A stretch of DNA of 44,405 nucleotides from an uncultured Clostridia bacterium. Its GTDB lineage: Bacteria; Bacillota; Clostridia; Christensenellales; CAG-1252. The number at the start of each line of letters is the position of its first letter. Positions within the stretch are counted from its first letter, which is position 1. A program made the translations under genes and the position numbers. The notes under the pieces were generated by a model. It saw only the letters and a program-made list of their open reading frames with translations, did no database searches and was not told the DNA's origin. The stretch is from assembly GCA_945482995.1 (NCBI GenBank), contig CALYRM010000006.1, positions 1 to 44,405 on the forward strand. The letters are read 5' to 3'. This document shows positions 15,001 through 27,000 of this stretch, in pieces.

Positions 15001-18000
15001 CGAATATAATTTCACAAGAGCTAGCTTTGCAAGAGCAAGTTTGACGTTTACCCCAAAAGGTGAAGGTGCCGAAGAACAGGAGATTGAGCTTAACAACGGT
15101 AGTGAAGACGATCCGAATAGCTTCTATAGATACTTCAAATATGATGATAACACAGGCGTTATCTCGTTAAGAAAACCGCTAAGAGAGCTTTCACAAGAAA
15201 TTGAGGGCATTGTAACTTTGACTTATGTCACAACGGTCAACGGAACTTCTACTCAGTACACCGCAAAATTTAATTATAAAGAGGACTTTAGAATAGTAAC
15301 TGTCAAGACAGCTATTCATACCGTTCCTGCAAATACCCAAAGTGACCCGTTCAGCGAAGATTCTTTGGATATTACTATTAAATATAATTCTTCGGGTGAA
15401 AAGGAATACGCTTATAACGGTAACAACGTAACGCTATCCGACGGCGTGATAATAAACACCGACCTATTCAATAAGTTAGGTGAGGCAAGCGTCACACTTG
15501 ACGACACAGGAACGTTGGATGCAATCACCACGTTTAGAGCGTTCTCCTTGGAAGGCTGTTCGGGAATCACTCAACTAAGATTCCAATCAATGATACACGC
15601 TATCGAGGAAGGTTCGTTTATCAACATATCCAATCTAATGGAAGTAGGTTCATATTCGGATAAGTTCTATATCTACACAATCGACCACAACGACCCAGAA
15701 TACGCGTATGTAGGCGGTGCGATTTTGGAGGTTAACTTAGACGAAAACAACAATGTTATTTATGACGAAAAGGGACTTCCGACGTATACCTTGATAAGCT
15801 ACTTATCAACAAATACTCAGAAATCATTCAAGCTTCCCGATGAAATCTTGAATTACTCAACCTACGAAAAGATGCCGATACACATTACACATATCGGTAA
15901 CTATGCGTTTGCTTATAACGATATACTTGAAGAAGTTGACCTCAATCAAGTAACGTCAATCGGCGAATACGCATTTGCTAATTGTGAAAAGTTGACGTAT
16001 GTAAATATCCCGGACGGCTGTAACTACATTGGTTCCAACGCTTTCGAGGGTTGCCCGTTGAAGTCAATCTACTTTGAAAACGGCATTGCAAGCGGTTTAA
16101 CCGATCAAAGCATGATGCAACAAGTTACGTTGGAATTGTTGCCGAACGATAGAACGCATTATGTACAATCCTTCTATCCAAACGAATTAGAATATATGAT
16201 TAACGGTAGCGTAACCTACACGATACTTGAAGAGGTTAAGTTAATCAGAACACATTCAAACGGCAGCGATATTTATCTAAAAGACGAACTAGGTTCAGAT
16301 ATTTTACAAACAACAACAAGATTAGCGCCCGTAGCAACCTTGATTTTAGACTATTCGACAAACAGCTGTAAATATACAAGGTTTGAGCATAGCTACTTAT
16401 CAGGATTAGAGTCATACCAAGTTGTCGGACACGCAATAGAAACCGATGACGACGCTGCAACCGTCGAGATTGCAAAGATTACTCTTGGTGACAGCAATAT
16501 CGAAGTTTACGACGCATCGGCAGATAGTTATTCGACAAGCGGTTTAGTCGGAGTAGAGTACAACACAGGACGTAAGGAAACACATATAGAGGACGGCTCT
16601 TATTACTATTCATTAATACTATACAGGGGCGCTTCAATGGAAGAAGCCGAAGAAATCAGATATCTATCCAAGATTAAACCGTCAAATTCCGACATCACCG
16701 TAAGTGGCGGTATGGGCGCATCGGTATTCGGCAACAACATTGGTATTTATATCTATGCTCCACTTGAAAAGGGCGAAAACAACATAGTAAGTCAATATGC
16801 CGATAACTACGTCTATAACGATGCAGTTACCCCTTTGACTTATAGAACGTTCTCGGCTGTAAGCAAGTTTAACTATGAGATAATCAACGGCAACGAGATT
16901 AGAATTAAGTCTTTGAAGAATCCGTCGGTTGATAAAGAAATCAATATTCCCGAATCAATAAACGGAATGCAAGTAACTGCAATTCTCGACCTTGCTTTCA
17001 GTGGGGATACAGCACTAAATATCGTTACAATTCCGTCGACAGTTGTAAGTATCGGCGATCAAGCGTTCTACGGCTGTACAAATCTATCGCAGGTATACGT
17101 TGAAAGCATAATTACAAGCCTAGGCAAGGATGTTTTCCTAGATTGCAACTACGATAGCCTTAACGTTTACGGCATTGTTGCAACCGAACTTGAAACATAC
17201 TGCAACAATGTAGGTATTGCATTCAACGTAGGCACGTATTGGGGTTGTTTGAAACTAAAAGCACTTTCAAGTAATACCTTGTCTGTTGTAGGATTACTAA
17301 ATCATCACTGCAACACTTCTCACAAATACGTATCTATTCCTTCCGAAATCAACGGAATGAAAGTGGTAGAAATAGCAGAAGGCGCATTTGAAAATAGCGA
17401 TATAATCAGTATTACAATAGACAGCAACGTAAACGGCTTAGTTATCAAGGAAAGAGCATTCGCTAATTGCTCGAAACTCAAGTCGGTATACTTGTTAGGC
17501 ACAAATACCACCATTGAGAACGGCGCATTTGACGACAACGGCTCAGGCGTAACGGTATACACCTCAGAATACGAGTCTCTAAAAGATGAAGTCGCTATCT
17601 CAAACGCATACGTAACTTCAATTACTATCGGTAAGGTATTCATCACGGCGAACGTTGTAGGTGGCGTTGAAATTTTGGGTATGCACTCCGAGGGCGACGA
17701 CTACACCAAGATTAGAATCCCTGATAGAATTAACGGAAAGAACGTTGTAAGTATCGGCAATCTTGCCTTTATGGGCAACACCAAACTTAACACCGTAGTT
17801 TTAGGTAACTACGTAGAGTCCATTGGCGAACACGCATTCGAGGATTGTAGCAACTTGACCTATATCTTCCTACCTGAATCCTTGAAGAGTATCGGACAAA
17901 GCGCCTTTGCAGATTGCTCGTCGTTAGTATCCATTATGCTTTCTGAAAACGTTGAGGAAATCGGCGACTACGCTTTCCAAGGTTGTCAAAACTTGAACGA

Positions 18001-21000
18001 ATTGCGTATCGGCAATTCCGACGCTACCTTAGGAAAGGGAATACTTGATGATATTAGAGGAACAATCGACTTTGTCGAAATCCATAAAGATGCAGCCGAG
18101 TTGTTTACATACTTCCGTAACAACTACTCAACAAAGGCAACCTATATTGAGGACTTGTCCTTAGCCGATAAGTATAAGGAGTGCTTCGATTATGAAGTAA
18201 TATTAGGTTCTCAATACGGCGATTACATCAAGATTACAGGCTTGAAGTCGCACGTTGGCTGTTCTTCAATAAATCACAAGGACGTTGTTATTCCGTCAAG
18301 AATAGGCGGACTGCCGGTATTGGAAATTGAAGAAAGAGCATTTGCCGGTAACAAGACAATGCAATCGATAACCATTGACAACGTCCAGGACTACCAAAGC
18401 GGTTATGGTATCTTTATCGGTAACGGCGCATTCCAAGGCTGTACGTCGTTAAGCATTGCAAATCTCGGCAAGGTACAACAATTATCACCTTACGCATTCC
18501 GTAAGTGCTCGTCGCTTGCAACCGTGGTAATGCACTTAATGTGCAACGCCGTAATAGGTGAGGTTACTTTCGACGAAAACGGCGAAATGTACGAGCTATA
18601 CACGGTATTTGAAGCTTGCACAAACTTGAATAACGTTGTAATCGATAATTCCTATAATAGCGGTAAGGTTCAATATACTTCGGAGAACGGCGCTATTTAT
18701 AGCGGTGAGGGCGTATTGTTATTGTGCTACAATATCAACAGCGAAACCTTTGCACCCGATAAAGCAACCGATATTGCAATAGGTGCGTTTACAGGTTGCG
18801 ACAACGTTAAGACGCTTGTATTACCGCAAACAATAACCGAATTAGACGTAATGAAGCTTTGCGACAGCGAGGGCTATTTGTTATTGTCCAGTCTTGAAAA
18901 GCTATACATTAACTCGGAAAGAATCACAATAAAGAATGCGGATAAACTTGCAAACGTCGAGGTTTACTATCCAATAGACTGTGAACTCAACAAAGATGAG
19001 TTGACAAACAAATATATGTACGTTCCTATCGATAAGTTTGATTTCAACCTAAGAGTTGACGAATTAAAGGACGGACAAATTTATCAACTAAACGGCATTT
19101 ATTATACCTATTCCGAAAAGAATTCCGCTTGGGTACAAACCAACGGTTACTTCGGCATTGTAAATGAAGACGTTTACGAAAAGGTTGATTATCGTGTATA
19201 TCACAAGATAGGAGATAGCACGTATTATCAATATGCAAACGGCGACTTTGAGGAGATAACCTTAAAGGACGATATGTTAAACGCTAATGACGAATACTTC
19301 GTAATCTATCCTGTTGCAAACAAGAACACCTTGATTGAGGTTTCAGTAGTTAAGGGCTCGGTATATTACAAGAACGACTACCTAAGCGCAGTGCAACCGT
19401 CCGACTTATACAAGCGTTATCTTGCAATCAATAGAAACGGAGAGAAACAATTGGTAGAGTATATCTACGTTAAGGATAATCTACCTTATCGTTTCAACAA
19501 AGACACCGTCAAATTTGAACAAATAGTTGGCGAAAGCGAGCAAGCGGTTAAGGATAACATTTACTTAAGCACAAAGGTAACCTTGTTAAACGCAAACGGA
19601 CATACATATTATATCCGCAAGACCGATAACGCTTTGGTAACTCTACCAAACGACGTATTGGCATATGATAAATACGTAAACGACGAATACTACTATCTAA
19701 ACGAAAACGACGAGTTTATTCCTGTTGACGTATTGGACGGCGTTGTCTACGCTGACGGCCAAGTTGCGACAGTTAGCGATTCTCAATCGATAACGGGAGT
19801 ACGTCAAGTATTGCCTATCGACTTATACGTAGGTAAATTCGCAAATATCGTATCGGGAACAAGACGTGTTGTTTACGCATATCAAAAGCTATCCGATGAC
19901 AGCGTATATTATTCGCTCATCAAAGGTGAGGTAACTCAAATTACCGAAAACGATAGCGTTGACCTATACGATATTGCAAACGTTTATTTGGGCAACACAA
20001 GAGGCGCAATAATCAGTATCAAGGACGTAACAGACGCTATTTGGAACGAAAACGATTATAAGAATAACGTCAAACTTCCTGATTTCGCATATATCAACGG
20101 AACAAGCTATCCTGTAATCGAAATCGGATATAGAGGATTTGCTCAAAGCAAGATTGAATCTATCACGGTAAGCGGCAATATTACCGACATTGCAGATGAA
20201 GCGTTCGTAGACAGTGAAAAATTAAGAAGCGTAACCTTTGATAATAGCGTAATCGAAATTGGTTCAAGTATATTGGGTGGTTGCGACAGTTTACTCACAG
20301 TTTCCATTGGCGACAACGTAGCGACGATTGCAGGCAATATGTTCAGTGAACGTAAATACACTCTGTCGGGTGGAGTAATCACAAATGGAATCGAGGTTTT
20401 GGTATCTGTAAACAACCAAAGCTTTGACGACAACGCTTCCGACTATATGCTAACAAGCAAGGATGGCGCAATATTGTATGCTTATTACGGCTTAGGTGGT
20501 GAAGGTGGTGAAATCGGTACAGTCGTACTCCCCGAGGGTATCAGCAAGATATCAAAGGGCGCGTTCAGATCCGCCACTGCAAACACGACAACTATCACCA
20601 AGGTTATTTTACCAACAACCTTGCGTGAAGTTGAAGCAGGCGCATTCGACGATATGAAAGGTTTGCAACAAGTAATCTTCCGCAGCGAAATGAACGTATT
20701 AGGTTATGATGAAGAAACCGACTTAACCATTTTCGCAAGCCACAGTGATACGTTTACCGTATACGGCATTGAAGATAGCTTAGTTCAAGAGTATGCAAAT
20801 AAACACGGCTTCGCATTCAGAGCATACGTAGCCGAAGATACCTTTATCTTCTCGGTTGATACCAAGGTTGTTGGTGGTAATACTTATCACGAAGCAACGA
20901 TTATTGCTCTCAACAAAGAAAAGGTTAAGGCCACAATGATAATTCCTGAGTATCTAACTACAAAGGATAGTTTGGGTAACGTCATAAAGGCAAAAGTCGT

Positions 21001-24000
21001 AAAGATTGATTCCGCTGTATTCTACGGAATAGATTCAATCGAAAAACTTATCATTCCTGAAACGGTAGCTTATATCGGCAACAATGCGTTTGCAGAACTA
21101 CGCAATTTGGAAACGGTAATCTTCTTGGGTTCAGGTACAATAACTTTGGGTAATACGGTATTTGCATATGACGCTTCGTTACTTGGAATCTATATCGAAA
21201 ACGATAGAACGTTTATCTTAGGAAACAGCACGTTCAAGGGTAGCAATTCCAACGTTGTAGTTTACGGAAACCAAGGCAATCTTGAAGCATTTATCAATCA
21301 GACAAACGCTCCTTTGGTTGACACCGACTATGCAAAGAATATGCAAATTACCAAGATTAACGATAATCAAGCAGTTTTGACAGGCTTCGTCGGTAACGCG
21401 CTCTTGTCCGATACAAACTTGTTTATCCCAAGATTCGTTGACGGCGCGGAAATTGTTGGAATAGATACATCGGCAGTTTCTACAAGCTTAAAGGGTAGAA
21501 TCCAAAAACTATCAATTCCTTCGAGCGTCAAGTATATTGCTGCTGACAGTTTCAAGGGCGCTAAGATAACCGAAATCGTTATCTCGGGTAACGTAACCGA
21601 AATCGGTGCAAATGCCTTTGCAGTTGCAAGCGATAATTTGAGCGTATACCTAGAAAAGGATGTCAAACTTGGCGAAAACGCATTTACAGCCGCTAATTCG
21701 GGCGAAAAGATAACTTTCTACGCTCCAAACGGTGTAAGCAACGTAGAAAAATATATCGAAAGCAGTAAATCGGCTATCGTATATTATTCACCTGTATACT
21801 ACTTCAATTATGAGGTTGTAAACGGTAACGAAATTGCAATCACATCACTCTCGGACAGTGGCTTAAAGGCTCAAAAGATAGTTGTACCGAGATATATTGA
21901 AGGTAAGAAAGTTACGACGGTAGGTAACGGTGCATTTGCGCATAGCGCTAATCTATTGGCTGTAAGCATGCCCGAAGACTTGACCACGTTTGGCGATTAC
22001 GTATTCGTAGGCACGTTCGAGAATATCGAACAAGAAGAAATACAGAAAGCAGTTCAAAACGGTGTATTATCAGGTGGCGATTATCAAACCGTAGACGGTA
22101 AACTCGTATTGAATGAGGTAACGTTCAGAGGCTCGGCTAACAAATTCCAATTGAACCACTCGAATGGTTTGAATTACGTTTCGAGTCGCTACATTGATGG
22201 CGTAACTTCGGAAATCAGCATTTATGCAGTATTGGCAACCACAACTGCAAAGACCTTTGAATTAACCAATATTATCAAATATATCGCTCCGGGTGCTTTC
22301 GCAGGCGCTAAGTCGATAGAAGCCTTTACGGGCGAGGTAAACAACTTGTTCGGTTATTCGTTGGTAAGTTTCAGCACTTACAACGGCAAATCGGTTTACA
22401 CGACCCTAGTACATTCAGGCACTGAATTGCATACCGTACTATCGGCTGCAGTCAATCCGAATACTCCAAACGAGTTGATTATTCCTAGCGGTGTTACCAC
22501 AATTCTTCCATATGCAATGTATGGATACGATAACGTTGACGTAACCACGTTAAGGTTTGGCAATCAACTTGTTGAAATCGGAGAGGGTGCATTTGAAAAT
22601 GCAGTAAATATCAAAAACTTTAATATCGATCCTTCGAGCGCAATTTATAGAATAGAGGAAAGAACCTTCTACGGCTGTACAAGCTTGGAAGAAATGCCAC
22701 TCCTGAATGCGCTCAAGTTTATCGGACGTAACGCTTTCGGTAACAGCGGATTGAGAACTATAACCAACTTGCCTGAATTGTTATTCACAATTTCGGACGG
22801 CGCATTTATTGGTTGCGATAGACTTGAAGAAATCACAATACCTGAGAACGTACACACAATCGGCGAATATGCGTTTGCTTCATGTAGTTCACTCTCCAAG
22901 ATAGTAATCCCAGGGAGCGTAACCTCAATCGGCAAGGGCGCATTCCGCGGTACGTCAATCTCTTCAATCACCTTACCTTCAAGCATTGACGAGATTGCAG
23001 AGGGCTTATTCGAAGATGCCGACAAACTAAGCGAGATTATCATCAAGGGTAACATCGTTAAGATTGGCGCACGTGCTTTCAAGGGTACGACAGTATTAAG
23101 CGTTTTACCAAGCGCCTTGACCGACAACCTAACCGAACTTGGCGAATATGCGTTTGCAGATAGCGGTTTGAACTCCATAAGCCTAGGAATCGGCGTTAAG
23201 GAAATTCCTGCTCACTGTTTCGAAAATTGTAAGTACTTGACCGAAATCAAGCTTTCAAGCGCGATAACTAAGGTACATGACTATGCGTTCAACGGCTGTA
23301 ACGGCTTGATTGAAATTGGGGGCGACGAGGTTATTTCCATAAAGGACGGCGCAAGCGAAGTTACGATAGTCGACGGCGAAAACAATATAACTAAATATCC
23401 GATTACAACTCAAAGAAATAAGAATACCTATTTGGTTGTAGGCGGATTGCAAATAAGAGTAGTTGCAGGTAAGATTACAGTCAACGATAGAACTATTCCG
23501 TCGGTTGTAACCGAGATTGAAAATGAAACCGTAACAACCGCTATATATGATAATTTATATATCGTATATAGAGCAGGCGTTTTGAGCGTAACGGGTGCAA
23601 AGAATTTGAACCTATCATTCGGTGTAACTTACGTTCAATTCGGTATCAACGTAACCGAACTTGGCGACTATGCTTTTGCAGACTGCGCTTTGACAACAGC
23701 GCTTATCTCAGACGGTATCGTTAAGGTTGGCGACTACTGCTTCAAGGGCAACGAACATTTGGAAAGCGTTGAAATCGGCGGCAACCTTGCATTCTTAGGA
23801 CAAGGCGCATTCTCGGGCGCTACGAGCTTGACCTTAATCAACGTAAGCAGTAGAAATACCACGTTTACCAATATGGGCGACGGCGTTTTATTCGAGCGTG
23901 AATTGAGCATGGGCGTATATACCGGCAACGTAATTTTGAAGGTATATCCTGCAGGTCTCGTTCCGTCGGGCGACGACAGATTATACAAGATTCCTAACAA

Positions 24001-27000
24001 TACCGTAGGCATTGATTCCAATGCGTTCGAGTACAGCACCTTGATAACCGTATACGTACCAAGCAGCGTAAAAACAATAGGTAAAAACGCATTCCAAGGC
24101 GCAAGCGACTTAGTAAATATCTTCTTCGAAGGTGATATCGATATCAACGGCGAGGATATCTTCAACGGAATCTTGCCAAATGTTTACGAAACCGAAAAGG
24201 GCGACTTCGTATGTATTGACGGTGAATACGTTAAATTCTTCGAAGGCTTCCTTGAAGCAACAGAGGGCGGATATGCGTATGTTGACGGTAAGTTCGTTGC
24301 ATACACCTCTGAATTAGGCGAGGTTATAAGATATAACAAGGCTAGATTTATTGTCGACAATAACGGCGAATACGTAAGCGGAGATGAAGAAACCTTTGTA
24401 TTAGATTTAGCTCATAGTTCAAGCTTGAGAAGATATAGCATAATAAGCGACGATTTAACGACCTATGCTTTGACAAATCTAGTAATCGACTGTCCGGAGG
24501 GTAGCAACGTATATGACTATTGTCAATCCAAGGGCTACACCTGCCTACCGTTTGGAGCGGATATCACGTCGATTTCGACTAACGGCGTAATTTGTGTACA
24601 ACATACTCAAACCGAATGTTTCACCTACACCGAAAGCGAATACGTAACGATAACGGGTCTATCGGGTACTTGCGGACACGCTTCACATGAAACGTTGGTA
24701 ATTCCTACCTATATCAATGCAAAAGAGGTTCGCAGAATTGGCGAAAAGGCATTTGTGGGTGCCGGAATTAGAACGTTTGCATTGGGTAGATACGTTGACA
24801 CGTTAGGCGAAGGCTTTTTGTACGATAATGAGATTGAAGAAATCTATATCGCAAGCATACCTAACGTTAATTACGATCCAAACGACGAGGAAAGTTCTAT
24901 GTACTCTAAAAACTCGGTATTTAGCATAATAAGCGAAAATATCGACGGCTACTTCTACAAAGCACTAGTCGGAAATGTTGACGGCTACAACACGTTAGTG
25001 TTATATACCGCTTCATCGACAATGAAAGAGTATCGCTTGCCTGAAAATATCACAGCAATCGGATATGGCGCATTCGCAAATAACAAGAATTTAGAAAACG
25101 TAATATTCAACGATAATATTACCAATATCCCCGATTACGCATTCGCTAATGCAACTGCTTTAAGAGGAAGCGACAAGATATCTACAGAGGACGCAGGCAT
25201 TGAAACGGTTTATGCAAAACAAGGATTGTATTTAGGTAATAACGTTTCTCAAATAGGCGAAGGCGCATTTGAAAACGCTTCTGCTTTGACTGCTCTTTAC
25301 GCTAAGAACAGCGAGATATCTATCGCAAATAAGGCATTTGCAGGATGCTCGAACTTAGTTGATATCGCAATTGCAACCGAAAACGAATCGGGAATAAATG
25401 AATACAGCCATAACTTTAACGACTACTACTTTGACGAAACTAATTCGATCTTGTACGTAACAAAGGACGAAAAGCTATTGCTTCATACCTTCCTATCGTC
25501 GTCGGCTCTCAATAATAACACAGTGGTAGTACTCCCTGATAGCTACAACGGAATAACTGTTGAGGGTGTAGATAGCTACGCATTCTACGCTTCAACTTCG
25601 GACGTTATGACGGTAGTAATTCCGTACAACCCAAGCAATAGAGCGGTATCGATAGGCGAATACGCTTTTGCAAATAGCGCAATCAAGACAATTCACTTTG
25701 AGGGCGACGTATACGCAATAGACGTCAACAAGCCGATTATCGATAACGGCGCTTTCGTATACTTGCCATTTGGTTCTGCGTTAATCGAAACCTTGAGAAG
25801 ATTCTCTATTGCATATAAAGAAGTTTCTTCAAGAAACGATTTACGTTATGCGTCTCTCTCTGACGGCAGAATCGAGATTACGGGACTTGCCGATAGAGTA
25901 AGCTCGAATAAGCTTGTAATTCCGTATTATGTGGAAGGTAAACAGGTAACGTCGATTAGAGAGGGTGCATTCAACGGCAATTCAATTATTGAATACGTTG
26001 AACTCTTTGACATGATAAAGAGCCTATCAAACGGTGCGTTCAAGGGCTGTTATAACCTCAAAGAGGTAGTTTTAACCGAAACCGAAATTGTAACAATTCC
26101 CGAAGAGTGTTTCGCAAATTGTTCATCGCTCGTAACGGTTAAATTGCCAAGAACGTTAAAGACCATTGCAAACGGTGCGTTCAAACAAACCGCTCTAACC
26201 AAACTACCATATTCCGACAGCCTAGAAACAATTGGCGACGAAGCATATAGAGACAGCAAACTCGAAAGCATTAGTCTTTACACCTCAATTAAGAGCGTCG
26301 GAGCATTTGCGTTTGCGGATAATGACGGAATAAGAGAGTTAAGCATACCTACAAGCGTTCAAACCATTGGTGCGGGTGCGTTCTCTAATTGTAAATCGCT
26401 TCTATACGTTCACTTCCAAGGTAACGTAGCTAACTTGCCCGACTATAACGACGGCAGTTTAACGCCTTTGTTCGATTGCCTTGATGGTATTATGGTAAAA
26501 GTACCTTCAAACGCTACCAACGTTATTCAATACTTAAAGGGCTTAGGCTATAAGGATTCGGAATATATTGTCGAGCATCCCGAAGAAACTCAAAATCTAT
26601 TCTTATACACTCCAAGCACTTGTTTCGAATATGAAGAGAAGGAAGATTCAATCGTTATCACGGGAATGAAGAAAGACGCTTCTCACGACTATGCGACTTG
26701 CGAATACTGTAAGGATAGAATTTACTTCCCTGACGAGATTAACGGCAAGCCGATTGTAAAAGTTGCCACAAGTTTCAAGGCGTCTGTTTCAAGTACGGTA
26801 AGAAGCATAGAGTTTAACTCTGCTCTTGTTGAAATCGAGGACAGCGCATTAAGAGGATTATCGAGCTTAGAAAGCGTTGTATTCGGAGTTAGAAATAGAT
26901 CAAACTTAACAAGAATCGGTAAATATGCGTTTGTTGGCACATCGCTTACAAGCCTTGTAATTCCGTCAAGCAACATTGCCGAAATTGACGACTATGCGTT

